A stretch of 64,000 bases of DNA from Seminavis robusta (GCA_903772945.1 CAICTM010000153.1:1-64000); one strand, 5' to 3'; numbered from the stretch's first letter, positions 11,558 through 20,950 are shown. Made by a program: numbers and translations. Notes: generated by a model from the letters alone, not told the origin.

Positions 11558-11861
11558 GGAAGGCAGCCGATTTGGCCATTCGCTAAAAATAAGTACTCCA
11601 GAAAGTCGCGTGGAGTCGTTCGCGATTCGCGGTAAGTCGCGCTGCGCGACTTGGAAAGTCGTTCGCGATTCGCGGTAAGTCGCGCTGACGAATAGCAAAT
11701 ACTAGCATTTACAGTAATAAAGATGAAGTAAGTCGCGGTAAGTCGCGGTGAAGTCGCGCCATCGTTCTATTCGCGCTGCGCGAATCGCGAGAAACTCGCG
11801 GTAAGTCGCGCAGCGCGAATAGGAACGACTTTTCAGCGATAGCTAAAATCGGCTGCCTTCC
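11558..11861. mobile_element. 304-bp MITE-like inverted-repeat element inside gypsy copy B
   Basis: The ends are exact inverted repeats, GGAAGGCAGCCGATTT on the left and AAATCGGCTGCCTTCC on the right, with further imperfect complementarity inward. The interior is made of alternating short palindromes (ATTCGCGCTGCGCGAAT, GTAAGTCGCG, AGTCGCGC), so the whole element can fold on itself. It has no coding capacity. Copy A has the uninterrupted site at about 479-482, so this is a true insertion into copy B. At most one or two bases appear duplicated at the junction. Confidence 0.85.
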
Positions 11862-12134
11862 AGATAGAGATTTCTCCATCCAAGTGATTGAAATTGATAG
11901 AGGAGTTGTCCTCATTGTCAGAGTCTCTGATTTGCGCTTGGCAACATGGTTGCGAAGTTTGCAAGTGGTTCACGAGTATCGTCGATCTTTTCTTCGTCAT
12001 TGTCGACGAGAGGAAGAATGGTTTTTGTCACGCAACTGTTTCTCGAAGTTGCGGAACGCATGCTTTCCTTGAGCCATCTTCATGGTGAAGGAATAGGTTG
12101 AGGGTAGCTGAAAGCTATTGTGTTTGTTAACAAA

Positions 12135-12544
12135 TGCACTACGCTAAAACTAGTGTAAAGATCTTTCGAGTGTTTTGAGTTTGAGAGAATGAAAGTTATA
12201 GAAGATTAGAAAGCTATGAAAATAATCACGAGAGAGATCACATCAAGAAGGATGTAGATCTGGCTTCCGCGGGAACTATAAAGTGTATAGAGTAGTTTGG
12301 GTAGTAATCCTACGTCTCTCCACGATCCTAAAAGGAACGCGTGGAAGTTTGTCTAGCCTGGATCAGTAGCGTGGAAGTACTCCACGCTGGCTAAATATTA
12401 GGCGATGTTTCATCATCAACTAGTATGACTAGGCGGTCATGAGAACCCTGTCTCAAATGACTATTCACGAGACTCAGTCATGAGTCGAACTCAAAACCCT
12501 ATCTAGGATCGAGTCGCGAATAAGGCTAAGAGCCGTGTATTGCA
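12135..12544 (-). repeat. 5' LTR of gypsy copy B
   Basis: 410 bp from TGCACTACGC to GTGTATTGCA, with full TG...CA ends. It differs from the other LTR copies by many single-base losses, for example AAAACTAGTG for AAAAGCTAGTG and AAATAATCACG for AAACTAATCAACG. Confidence 0.9.
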
Positions 12545-12806
12545 CTGTTCCCAGACTGCCACTGCACGATTGAATAACCAAGGCCCCCAGCTCCTGAGGA
12601 GAGCTGGCCCAAAAGGGCCCAGCAGAGAGCTCTGCTGGCCCTCCTGTCTGACAGACAGGGCCAAGTCCTTGGCTTGGTGCCTACTGGAGGTGTTGGAACA
12701 CTCCTGAGGCACGACAAGGCTCCCTGAACTGCCTGACTACCGCTGTACCTGAGGAAGGGTTTCAGCGAGGTCCAGTCCACTACTTGGGTATTGGAACTGA
12801 AACTTA
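12545..12806. other. Gap, GC-rich inverted repeats
   Basis: No gene is supported. The stretch holds short stem-loops such as CCAGCTCCTGAGGAGAGCTGG near 12590 and CTGTCTGACAGACAG near 12645. An upstream exon of the sulfotransferase-like gene could have lain here before the gypsy insertion, but I cannot show one. Confidence 0.4.
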
Positions 12807-13751
12807 TTGATCATCACCATCGTCGTTCTTTCAATTCTCCTACTTGCAGCAAAAGCCCCCGCAGCACTGAGGATTGTTGGGCAGAACGGGCTGCCACTGC
12901 GAAAACGAAATTCCGTCGTCGTTGAATGGGATATCGAAAACGAACTGATTGTTCCGCGGGTTGTAGTGGAAGGTGTTTCATACGCATTGAATCATGTTGC
13001 TGGCAACCACACCCACGTATCCCTGCTAAAGAAGCTATCCAAATCTTTGCCACTCCCAAAGCCAGTGATTGTTGCCGGTATGCCAAAGACTGGCACGACC
13101 ACCATCAAGTCCTTCTTCCAGCAAGCTGGCTATCGATCATCGCATTGGCGATGTCAACCTCAGCTAACCGATGGCAACGAAACTGCGGAGGAGGAGTTTT
13201 GCGGAACTTGTATCCAGAAGGCTATCAACCAATCTCTCCCTCCTCTACAAACCTGCGGAGGATACGATGTGTGGGCACAATTGGACTATACTGTTCCATC
13301 CGACAATACTCTTCCTCATGATGACTGCATCTTTCCTCAAGTCGTGTATCTTGAAGAAATTCATCAGGAGTCTCCTCATGCCACTTTTCTGCTAAACCGT
13401 CGAAGTATGTCGCATTGGTTTCGTTCCGTGGATAAGTATCATCATTTAGGCAACCGCCTAATCCCATGTCGGGGTAAAGGAGGAACACCAGTGTTGGATC
13501 CCACAAAACAAGGACAAGAGGACAAGGACGCGTATGAGGATGCAATCGTTGCATGGAACCAAGAACACCATGTCCAGGCAGTACGGGAATTTGTGCATCG
13601 ACATCCCAGTCACGCCTTGATTGAAATTGATATTGAAGCTCCAGCTACAGCAGAGTACATGGCAAGTCTCTTTCAAACTACAGCCGAGTTCTGGGGGCAC
13701 AAAAATCAGCACAAGAGTGTGGAAGAATCAATGCCACAGAAGCAGCAATGA
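12807..13751 (+). CDS. Sulfotransferase-like secretory protein, no ATG start visible
   Basis: An uninterrupted frame of about 314 residues. It opens with a signal-peptide-like run (IITIVVLSILLLAAKAPAAL), has a sulfotransferase P-loop for the 5'-phosphosulfate of PAPS (VIVAGMPKTGTTTIKSFF, about residues 87-104), several Cys pairs, and a plausible 3'-phosphate-binding stretch with Arg/Ser (LLNRRSMSHWFRSV). This fits Golgi-type sulfotransferase-like proteins, numerous in diatoms; the acceptor is unknown. The frame has TTG at 12807 but no ATG before Met-91, which is the P-loop itself. Either the start codon is damaged (ATTG where ATG would fit) or the first exon is elsewhere. An acceptor-like CTCCTACTTGCAG ends at 12848. 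Confidence 0.65.
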   Translation: MIITIVVLSILLLAAKAPAALRIVGQNGLPLRKRNSVVVEWDIENELIVPRVVVEGVSYALNHVAGNHTHVSLLKKLSKSLPLPKPVIVAGMPKTGTTTIKSFFQQAGYRSSHWRCQPQLTDGNETAEEEFCGTCIQKAINQSLPPLQTCGGYDVWAQLDYTVPSDNTLPHDDCIFPQVVYLEEIHQESPHATFLLNRRSMSHWFRSVDKYHHLGNRLIPCRGKGGTPVLDPTKQGQEDKDAYEDAIVAWNQEHHVQAVREFVHRHPSHALIEIDIEAPATAEYMASLFQTTAEFWGHKNQHKSVEESMPQKQQ

Positions 13752-14225
13752 AGCGGTATCATTTTAATCACACTTAACTAAGAGTCAGGGCATAAGGCAG
13801 TCTGGCAATGTAACAGGGGCTTGTATATATGGTACTGGTAGTGCGATGGTGATGGGTATGGGTTCTGTCAGGTTGCTTGGTAGTCTACTGCTGTGGCATG
13901 AAGATAGCCAGGAAACAAGCTCACCCAGCTTACTGGTACTAGTACGGTACCATGAGGCTGCGTCGAACGAGTGAAGCACTTGCTGACCTTCTAACATTTG
14001 TGCTGGCTTTTTGAAAGTATCGGTCACAATGTCACAATGCCAGTCATCGAATAGATTTAGAGCAACCAAGACCCAAGACCAAAAATGTCAAAGATCCAGA
14101 ACAAGATCACCTTTCGCAAAAGCAAACAACATCCCACAACCCTTCCTTCCTTCAGTTCTTTCATCCGCTTCATCAGAGTTGAAGACCATCACCAATCAAA
14201 TCAACAAGCAAAACAATCCGCAACC
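13752..14225. other. Gap, probable 5' region of the ubiquitin-like gene
   Basis: No gene is seen. The in-frame ATG at 14085 lies in a stretch of low-complexity, Gln/Asn/Ser-like translation, so 14085-14225 is more likely 5'UTR; the start was set at 14226. Confidence 0.4.
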
Positions 14226-16409
14226 ATGAGGCTCTTGGACGCGAAAACTGAAAAGACCAAAAAGTCGGATATGCCGGACTACATGAAGCGCCGATGCTTT
14301 GTGCGCTGGGGAGGCGATGTGGTGAAAGTGTTGATGGATCCCGACGAACCTACTATTGTGTTGAAGCAAATATTGGAAGAGCACACTGGAATCCCCGTCG
14401 ACGATCAGATGATTTTTTACAATGGGATGAAGAAGGCTTTTGAGCACGAAAAAAGCTTGCGCTACTACGGAGCCCACGGTGGCGGATTTTTTGATTTGGC
14501 TCACTCGGACGATGTCGACGCAAACATGAATATTATTCGAAAAGCCCGTCGTCGCAAATCCTTCTCGGATAGCGACCATGGAAAGCCGGCCGCTAAAAAC
14601 ACCAAAGACATGGATTTGAGTGTGCAGGAAGAAAAACTCAACAAGCAACGAGCGCGTCGTTCATCGATGATTGAAAAACAAGAAGAATTGAAAAAGTTGA
14701 GGGAACAAGAAGAAGCAAGACTGGCGGAAGAAGCCAGAAAGAAGGCCGAAGAGGCCGCCAAGAAAGCCGCTGAAGCAGAGAGGAAAAAGCGACTTCGCAA
14801 TATCCATGTCACCACACCCGATGGACAAGTTCTCACCGTCACACTTGACAAGGACGGCACCGTAGGCGATATCAAAACGAACATTGCCGACGACTGCAAA
14901 ATTCCTCCTGGCAAGCAAGTTCTCAAGTACAATGGCAAAGTACTTGACAACGACAGTGGAACACTGGATCAACTGGGAATTCCCGATGGAGCCCAGCTCA
15001 CCGTAGAACCATTCAAGATTCCAATCACTGTCAACACGCCAGATGGGAAGCAAATCCAAGCCATGGTGGATCCTGCATTGCCTGTAGCAGAGCTCAAAAA
15101 ACAGCTTGAGGCTGATTCTGGAGTTGCAGCCAACGACCAAAAGTTATTCCTTCAAGGAAAAGAGCTGAGTGATCCTGCCAAAAAATTGGAAGACTATGGG
15201 GTCAAGGCCGGCAGTGTTCTTGACATGGTGGATGAAGCCAAACGGCGGGCAGAAGCGGAAGCCAAGAAGAAAGCCGAACAAGAGGCCAAGCAAAAGGCTG
15301 AAGATGCCAGGAAAAAGGCAGAAGAAGAACAGAGGAAGAGGAAGAGGACCCTTACTGTGGTCACTCCCGAGGGGCAAGTGATGGTTATCACACATGACCA
15401 GGACGACACCATTGCTGATGTCAAGGGTTCCATCGAAGATGGCTGCAAAATTCCTCCTAGCAAACAGGTGCTCAAATACAATGGGCAAGTGCTGGACAAG
15501 GATGGCAAGACGCTGGAACAATTGGGAATTCCTGATGGAGCAAGGCTTACTGTGGAACCACTCAAAATTAAAATCACTGTCAACACCCCAGATGGAAAGC
15601 AAATCGAAGCTGAGGTGGATCCTGCGTTGCCTGTAGCAGACCTCAAGATACAGCTTGAAGCCGATTCTGGAGTTGCAGCCAACGACCAAAAATTATTCCT
15701 GCAAGGAAAGGAGCTGGACGATCCTGCCAAAAAATTGGAAGATTATGGTGTCAAGGAAGGGAGTGTCTTGGACATGGTGGATGAAGCCAAGAGAAAAGCC
15801 GAAGAAGAAGCTGCAGCCAAAAAGAAAGCTGAAGAGGAAGCTAGACTGAAGGCTGAAGCAGAGGCCAAGAAAAAAGCAGAAGAGGAAGAAGCCAAACGAA
15901 AGGCAGAAGAAGAGGCACGGCTCAAGGCAGAGGCTAAAGCAGAAAAGAAGGCCAAGAAGAAGAAGAAGAAAAAGGACGACGATGGATCGGACAACTCTTG
16001 GGAACGTAAGTGGGACTGCCGATTTTGCTTTCTACGTTTGGGTATTGACTGTGCTCACGAAAATTTCTTTCATTTCGCAGCCGAGCCGCATAAGCCCAAA
16101 GACTACAGTATTGATTTTACTCCGACTCCATTGGATTTGACTCGTTTCAAAGCCTGGTTCATGATTGGTGACCAGGTACCGTTTGAAATGATTTGCCCGA
16201 TTGCTATGGACATCAAAGGCTTCAAGGTAGAAATTCTGAAACTACGAAATGAGGCCCGATTCGTCAAACAATATTTTGAAGGGTTGGAAGACCCCAATGA
16301 ACTCAAAATTTATCCAGCAGGCAGCTGGGGAGAAGGAGAGCCACTGCCTGAGGATATTCCAGTTCCCAAGGACTCGTCAGAGTACAAGTTCTTCAGTGTC
16401 CTGCGTTAG
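14226..16409 (+). CDS. Large protein with five ubiquitin-like domains and coiled-coil linkers
   Basis: About 702 residues after removal of one intron (16006-16080, GTAAGT...GCAG). ATG 14226 (ACCATGAGG) starts just before the first folded domain. Layout: a divergent ubiquitin-like domain (about 20-95), a charged coiled coil (130-190), a tandem pair of ubiquitin-like domains (NIHVTTPDGQVLTVTLDKDG, then ITVNTPDGKQIQAMVDPALP), a second coiled coil, a second near-identical pair (ITVNTPDGKQIEAEVDPALP), a Lys/Glu/Ala helix ending in poly-Lys, and a C-terminal domain of about 100 residues (FKAWFMIGDQVPFEM...ELKIYPAG) faintly like the ubiquitin-like header of Crinkler proteins. Internal domains lack a terminal Gly-Gly, so cleavage to free modifiers is unlikely. 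The two pairs look like a recent internal duplication. Role unknown; a scaffold is a guess. Confidence 0.8.
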   Translation: MRLLDAKTEKTKKSDMPDYMKRRCFVRWGGDVVKVLMDPDEPTIVLKQILEEHTGIPVDDQMIFYNGMKKAFEHEKSLRYYGAHGGGFFDLAHSDDVDANMNIIRKARRRKSFSDSDHGKPAAKNTKDMDLSVQEEKLNKQRARRSSMIEKQEELKKLREQEEARLAEEARKKAEEAAKKAAEAERKKRLRNIHVTTPDGQVLTVTLDKDGTVGDIKTNIADDCKIPPGKQVLKYNGKVLDNDSGTLDQLGIPDGAQLTVEPFKIPITVNTPDGKQIQAMVDPALPVAELKKQLEADSGVAANDQKLFLQGKELSDPAKKLEDYGVKAGSVLDMVDEAKRRAEAEAKKKAEQEAKQKAEDARKKAEEEQRKRKRTLTVVTPEGQVMVITHDQDDTIADVKGSIEDGCKIPPSKQVLKYNGQVLDKDGKTLEQLGIPDGARLTVEPLKIKITVNTPDGKQIEAEVDPALPVADLKIQLEADSGVAANDQKLFLQGKELDDPAKKLEDYGVKEGSVLDMVDEAKRKAEEEAAAKKKAEEEARLKAEAEAKKKAEEEEAKRKAEEEARLKAEAKAEKKAKKKKKKKDDDGSDNSWERKWDCRFCFLRLGIDCAHENFFHFAAEPHKPKDYSIDFTPTPLDLTRFKAWFMIGDQVPFEMICPIAMDIKGFKVEILKLRNEARFVKQYFEGLEDPNELKIYPAGSWGEGEPLPEDIPVPKDSSEYKFFSVLR
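16006..16080 (+). other. 75-bp stop-free intron in the ubiquitin-like gene
   Basis: Donor AAC|GTAAGT and acceptor TTTCATTTCGCAG|CC. Its length is a multiple of three and it has no in-frame stop, so retention would insert 25 residues between the poly-Lys segment and the C-terminal domain. The retained piece is Cys/Phe-rich (WDCRFCFLRLGIDCAHENF), unlike its surroundings, which favours splicing. Confidence 0.75.
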
Positions 16410-17193
16410 AGGGGACAATGAATAGGGTGTAGTGTGCATTTATTTTGGAGCACCGAACAGACGGCGACTCAACGCCCTATGCTGAATGTACGGTAGTTGC
16501 ATCGTGTAGGTAATTAATTCCATAGGCAAATCCATTATTACACATTTTGGGCCTGAGAAGTCGAACCTGAGGAGCTTACCGCTGCGTGCTCATTTACCGC
16601 AATCGACAAAGAAGGAAGTCCTCCTCAAGGATGCTTCCCCACTGGTACCGACAGCTGTCGGCATCAGGTACACTGCAAAACATCGAGGGGGCATCTTTCG
16701 CCTCCCAAACTTTAGAAGAACCTTCGTCCTTGCCTCCCCAAGCCAAAACCACATGAGAGCTCTGCTCTACCGGTACCCGTGATCTTACAAGGACAGTCAC
16801 TCCCGCGGCGAATGTGTAAGACGGCAAGGCTGTGGAAACAAAGATCTCTTTTGGACATGCTTGGGGCACGCGACAGGATCATGCGGAACACGGGCCGATG
16901 GGGTTGGAAACCCGAGAAAGCCACAAGCTGCTCGTGATGATGTACGATGGTGTTGAGGGAATGACAACCATCGTACGGCTGTGGAGCCATCAAGGCAAAG
17001 GTACTAGCCAGTACCAGTACTCTCAGAAGATTGGATGCAGAAGATTTGGAGAGGCTTCATGAAGTTGAACTCACGTCACGAAAGGCTAGCCATGTCATTG
17101 GCGAAGGCCTTCGTCAAATGATCCTTCCTTGCAACCCTTCGGAACACAATCTTCCTATTTACTTTATTGATCATTCTGAGAAGATCGCACTCC
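16410..17193. other. Gap without a convincing gene
   Basis: Holds the 3' region of the ubiquitin-like gene and the promoter of the next gene. A 91-residue open stretch on - (16594-16869) has no recognisable motif and was not called. Confidence 0.4.
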
Positions 17194-18724
17194 ATGAATC
17201 GATTTGGCTTCTTGACTTTTACCATCCTCGTTGCCTTTGCTGGGGCGAGGGAGTTCAAAGATGATCATGGCATCGTATTTTCTTGGGACGATGATAAGCC
17301 GCCGACCGTAGTTGCCAACGCCTTTGGTGCCATTCCTTTTTACCATTTCGGTAAGTAGGATAATTCTTGCCGGAGTCTTTGGTACCTTGTAATCAACTAA
17401 AATATTCTTTCTTTGGGTTTCTTTGTTTTTCCTCCAAGGCATGACCAACGAACAGCTTGTTGGAGTGTGGGGCAAATGGCTTGTGCGTGGAAGCAACATC
17501 GACTTTGAAACGGACGACGAATTGAGTTCAAACTTTGCATCGGATCCCAATCAGGCAGAGCTTGATTTTCTCGATTCGTTGACAGACATTACGCCAGAAT
17601 GTTCCACTGATCCCAATGGATGCCAGCGGCAGTTCGACCGAGACACCTTCAGTGGCCTTGATCCCGACTTTGCTGTTTACGTTCATTTTGGCCCATTTGC
17701 CGAAGTGCTTTCTCCAATCGAGTCTGTCACAGGCAGCCCACCCATTTTTATCGACACTCGATTTGAAGACGGCGATGGATGCCGCACTGATACCTATGAG
17801 CTCAATGTAACGAACTGTTATGCCCGTTCTGTGGAGGACGTCATTGACAGAATCCGCGAGTTGGCAAAGTTCTTGGGAGTTGAGGAGTCGCCAGAGGTTG
17901 TAGAAGACCAACAGAGATATTGCGAGGCTGCCAATGAGTTTTCACTCATGGCGGAACAACTCCAGGAACGCGGCGTCCGCTGCCTTGCTGCATCGGTGAG
18001 GCAAGCCAACGGTGGAACCATCAACGTATTCAACACAAACAATCTTCCATGGCTTCGTACATTTGAAGATCTTGGACTTCCCTTGCTCACTGCTCCTTTT
18101 GAATCAAAGAGCGACTTCACCTATACCTACTCTGTCTCTGATTGGTACCCAGAATGCGGAGGCCAACCCAGTGGATGCGAAACCTTGACCCCAGCGCTAC
18201 CAACGGATTGTTTCCTCTTTGACACTCGCACGTTCGCCTACATTGAAGACAGCAAGGAACAAGTCCTTGGCTTTCTGCCAGAAAAGACCATCGAGCAGGA
18301 CCAGTACTCGTACTTTCACTTCAATGAGGGAGGTTTCTCCTACAGAAGAGCGGCGGCCGTGTTGAATCAAATCAATGAAGACCTCAAGGACGTCCAGCCC
18401 CTATACTCCCAAACCCCTTGCGCCACAGTGGACGTCTCGTCCAGAGAATATACTAGCTTGGCTTCTGGCGGTCTCTCCGCAGGTCAGTACGCATGCTACA
18501 ATAGCGAGCTGATGACATGCCCCAAGGGTTTTGAACCTGGGACTAGCTTGGCTGCTGATATTGCAACAGAGACCAGCCAAAGCAGCAACGGGGGAGGTTC
18601 GTCGAGCAATGGCAATGGCTACCAACCTATACAATCAAGCGGTGCCCTGCAGCTGAAGAGACAAACAGTAGTTGGGTTTGTCACATTTCTCACAGGCCTC
18701 TTTCTTGGATCCATGTTCAGTTAA
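17194..18724 (+). CDS. Secreted, C-terminally anchored protein resembling siderophore-binding proteins
   Basis: Two exons, 17194-17350 and 17439-18724; the 88-bp intron (GTAAGT...CCAAG) splits a Gly codon and restores HFG-MTNEQ. Product 480 residues. N-terminal signal peptide (MNRFGFLTFTILVAFAGA), then two lobes with the wording of iron-siderophore periplasmic binding folds (TVVANAFGAIPFYHFG; LDPDFAVYVHFGPFAEVL; a long connecting helix VEDVIDRIRELAKFLGVEE; TFEDLGLPLLTAPF), about ten Cys, a Ser/Gly/Asn linker, and a C-terminal hydrophobic tail (VVGFVTFLTGLFLGSMF) that is either a membrane or a GPI-type anchor. Diatom FBP1, a siderophore-binding surface protein, has the same plan; homology is inferred from pattern only. 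Confidence 0.7.
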
Positions 18725-19047
18725 TTGTCGAGAATTATAGTAAATATTTTATGCGACGTTGCCATTGTGGTGCACACCTCTATATTTGAGATGAACAGGA
18801 AGCACAGTATGAAATTCGTGTGCTCCAGCCACGCCATGCGGCCTTTCAGCGCCGAAACAGATTGAATAGAATCATTCAATCAATCATGCGTTCTTTCATG
18901 AAATCATACGGAGAAGAATAAAGTCTGCCTCGTTCTCCCTTCGTTGAGAATATAGTTGTTCGTGAAATCATTCAGAGAAGATTCATCAAGTCAGCCTCGT
19001 TCTTCCTTCCCTTGAGACTATAGTTTTCCTTTTCTCCACTCAACTTC
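18725..19047. other. Gap between convergent genes
   Basis: A convergent 3'-3' interval. It contains a diverged direct repeat of about 60 bp (GAAATCAT...AGAGAAGA...GCCTCGTTCT, near 18898 and 18963). No gene. Confidence 0.4.
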
Positions 19048-20655
19048 TCACACCGTAATGTTCTGTCGTTTGGGTGCCGTCCATAGCAGTGTCAGATACA
19101 CAAATGCCTCCAGTGCCACCGCCTGTGCCACCAGAAACCAGCATCCCGACAGAATGACGCCTCCGGACACCAGACATTGATTTTCCACAACGTTCTCAAT
19201 CTGCACGCAGATGAATCCATCAATATTTTCCCCCACATCATCAAAGCTCCCCACCGTGACCAACATGGCCAATGCGCATGGGAACTGGCACATTGCGGGA
19301 TGCAGCAACTTGAGAATATCTCGTAGTTTGTTGGCGCGGGTAGTTGTCGCTTGTTGTCCATGTGTTTGCCACCAAATCATGGACGCCACCGCATGGGCCA
19401 TCACGGGTATCACAAAGGCAACTGTCAATAAAATCCCAAACGTCAAGACGAGCATCCACATATCAGTACCAGCCTTAACTCCGGTGCGCCATACCACGAG
19501 TGGTAGCTGCCAAATGTACGTATTGAAGGCTTTGGTTTTGACGAGTTGTACCACCATGCCATCGTAGAGAACTCGAAAGGTGGGCAATGCCATGGCAGGA
19601 ATCCACAAGAGGAGTGCCAAAATGCCCAATTGAAAGGCCACCAAACTCTTCCAGGGTTGGACGCGAGTAGTAAATGGTGTTTGTTGAAATAAATCGGTAG
19701 CAGTAGTCGTGTTATCTGCACGTTCCGTGTCACTCAAATCATTGGACGACAAAAATCCCATGCGAAAGGCATGGAGGGGTGGCGCTCGCAGGGCTTGTGG
19801 CGGAGGAGGTTCCAACTCGGGTGCTACCAATTGTGGTGGTTCTTGTTGTGGCTTGTTGTTGTTGTGATGGTGGTTGTCGGCACAACCCCAAATTTGTAAA
19901 TGTTCGAGATAGGGCAATCGTAGGACGACCACCGCCAGTGTGGCACACGTGCAGCCCAGTAGATAGGAGAGGTATCCCCCTTTTAGTTCGTTGTGTACCT
20001 GTATATCGGTTTCATCCCATGTCAATTCCAGTCCTCCAATGGCCACATCCAGTGCCAAGAGAATGAACATGACGAGCCAACTGAGTCGAATGGACAATTC
20101 GAGCCACAATCGATTCGGTCGTACAAAGCCATTGGCGCCATAGCGTCGCGGGGGTTCCGAAAAATCCGAGAGGATCCAAATGGGACAGACAATCATAAAG
20201 ACACAGGGAAGCACGACACTGCAGAACCATAGCGCCGCTTCACTGGCATAACTCTTGTCATCTCCTAAATTGGATGCCATGCTAAAGACGGTCGTCTTGA
20301 CAATGACCACATCCGTGTGTTTGGTGACCACGGGCAGGTATTTGGAAATCCAGCCAATATTGATTTGAAGATGCGTGTTCAGCCAACCGTCTTTGGCCGA
20401 GAAAAAGGCGCCCCAGATGAATCCCCACATTAGACAGACCAACGTGCCCGCCAGTATGGTGGTCCCCGAGGCTCGTCGATAGGGTGTCGCTATTTCGGAT
20501 TGTTCTGATTCGTCTACGGGTAACAGGGCGGACGGGGGCGTTGATTCGGCAATCAGTCGGGACAGAGCCGATTCTTCTTCCACTTGAGGAGGACCGCCCA
20601 AGGCAGCATCATGATCTGAATCGGCTAATAGAGGGGTCTGTAGAGAGGATGGCAT
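19048..20655 (-). CDS. Multipass membrane protein, possibly PqiA-like
   Basis: A single uninterrupted frame of 535 residues from an ATG at 20655. A polar N-terminus of about 65 residues is followed by a first membrane helix (TTILAGTLVCLMWGFIWGAFF), an outward loop of about 70 residues, and further helices (WFCSVVLPCVFMIVCPIWIL, LSWLVMFILLALDVAIGGLEL, YLLGCTCATLAVVVLRLPYL). After a His/Asn/Pro-rich linker come LVAFQLGILALLLWIPAMALP, MWMLVLTFGILLTVAFVIPVM, LHPAMCQFPCALAMLVTVG and a last pair, some eight to nine in all. The second half (LRDILKLLHPAMCQFPCALAMLVTVGSF) recalls the PqiA lipid-transport family, but this is weak. It shares an upstream interval of about 300 bp with the + gene at 20951. 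Confidence 0.7.
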   Translation of the reverse strand: MPSSLQTPLLADSDHDAALGGPPQVEEESALSRLIAESTPPSALLPVDESEQSEIATPYRRASGTTILAGTLVCLMWGFIWGAFFSAKDGWLNTHLQINIGWISKYLPVVTKHTDVVIVKTTVFSMASNLGDDKSYASEAALWFCSVVLPCVFMIVCPIWILSDFSEPPRRYGANGFVRPNRLWLELSIRLSWLVMFILLALDVAIGGLELTWDETDIQVHNELKGGYLSYLLGCTCATLAVVVLRLPYLEHLQIWGCADNHHHNNNKPQQEPPQLVAPELEPPPPQALRAPPLHAFRMGFLSSNDLSDTERADNTTTATDLFQQTPFTTRVQPWKSLVAFQLGILALLLWIPAMALPTFRVLYDGMVVQLVKTKAFNTYIWQLPLVVWRTGVKAGTDMWMLVLTFGILLTVAFVIPVMAHAVASMIWWQTHGQQATTTRANKLRDILKLLHPAMCQFPCALAMLVTVGSFDDVGENIDGFICVQIENVVENQCLVSGGVILSGCWFLVAQAVALEAFVYLTLLWTAPKRQNITV

Positions 20656-20950
20656 GGTAACAACAATAGCAATAGCAATAACAATGGTGGAGAAGAATAA
20701 TCATGCGTTGACACGAGACAATATTTGTGACATCGTTTGGTGTTTTCCTCTTCTCGCGAATTTCTTTCGCAGTCCCGTAGAAGACAGGACTGCATATTTT
20801 GGTCAGAGAGTCCAAGGCACTCTTAGGAGAAGGCTTTCAGTTGTCAGCAGCTCTGCTGTCTCGCAATGGATGATTGTTCCATCCTCTCTTCGGAAACCTC
20901 GAAACCTTGTCTCCCCAACGCGTCCTCGCACAAAACAAAGGGCATTCAAG

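Larger units (their letters stand above)
9065..12544 (-). mobile_element. Degenerate Ty3/gypsy retroelement, copy B, with both LTRs
   Basis: Bounded by LTRs at 12135-12544 (5' on this strand) and 9065-9476 (3'). The internal 2.66 kb, read on -, repeats copy A: a Gag remnant near 11900-12060, a protease remnant with LLTGSGAS (11126-11470), scrambled RT words around 10200-10650 (TFIIPKKDGS), and a 218-residue open stretch at 9607-10263 matching the post-RT tail of copy A (LRDEHVLRRKFTRVNRDK). RNase H and integrase are absent, as in copy A. Copy B also carries the MITE at 11558-11861. No matching target-site duplication flanks it (accgag on the left, ctgtt on the right). Confidence 0.85.

Noticed and set aside
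14196-15994. Several long - strand frames rich in Phe, Ser and Leu opposite the ubiquitin-like gene
   Set aside because: Shadows of the Lys/Glu/Ala-rich coding strand; no motifs, and the + strand domains are unmistakable.
16594-16869. 91-codon - strand ORF in the gap after the ubiquitin-like gene
   Set aside because: No homology or signal I can recognise; length is within chance for this composition.
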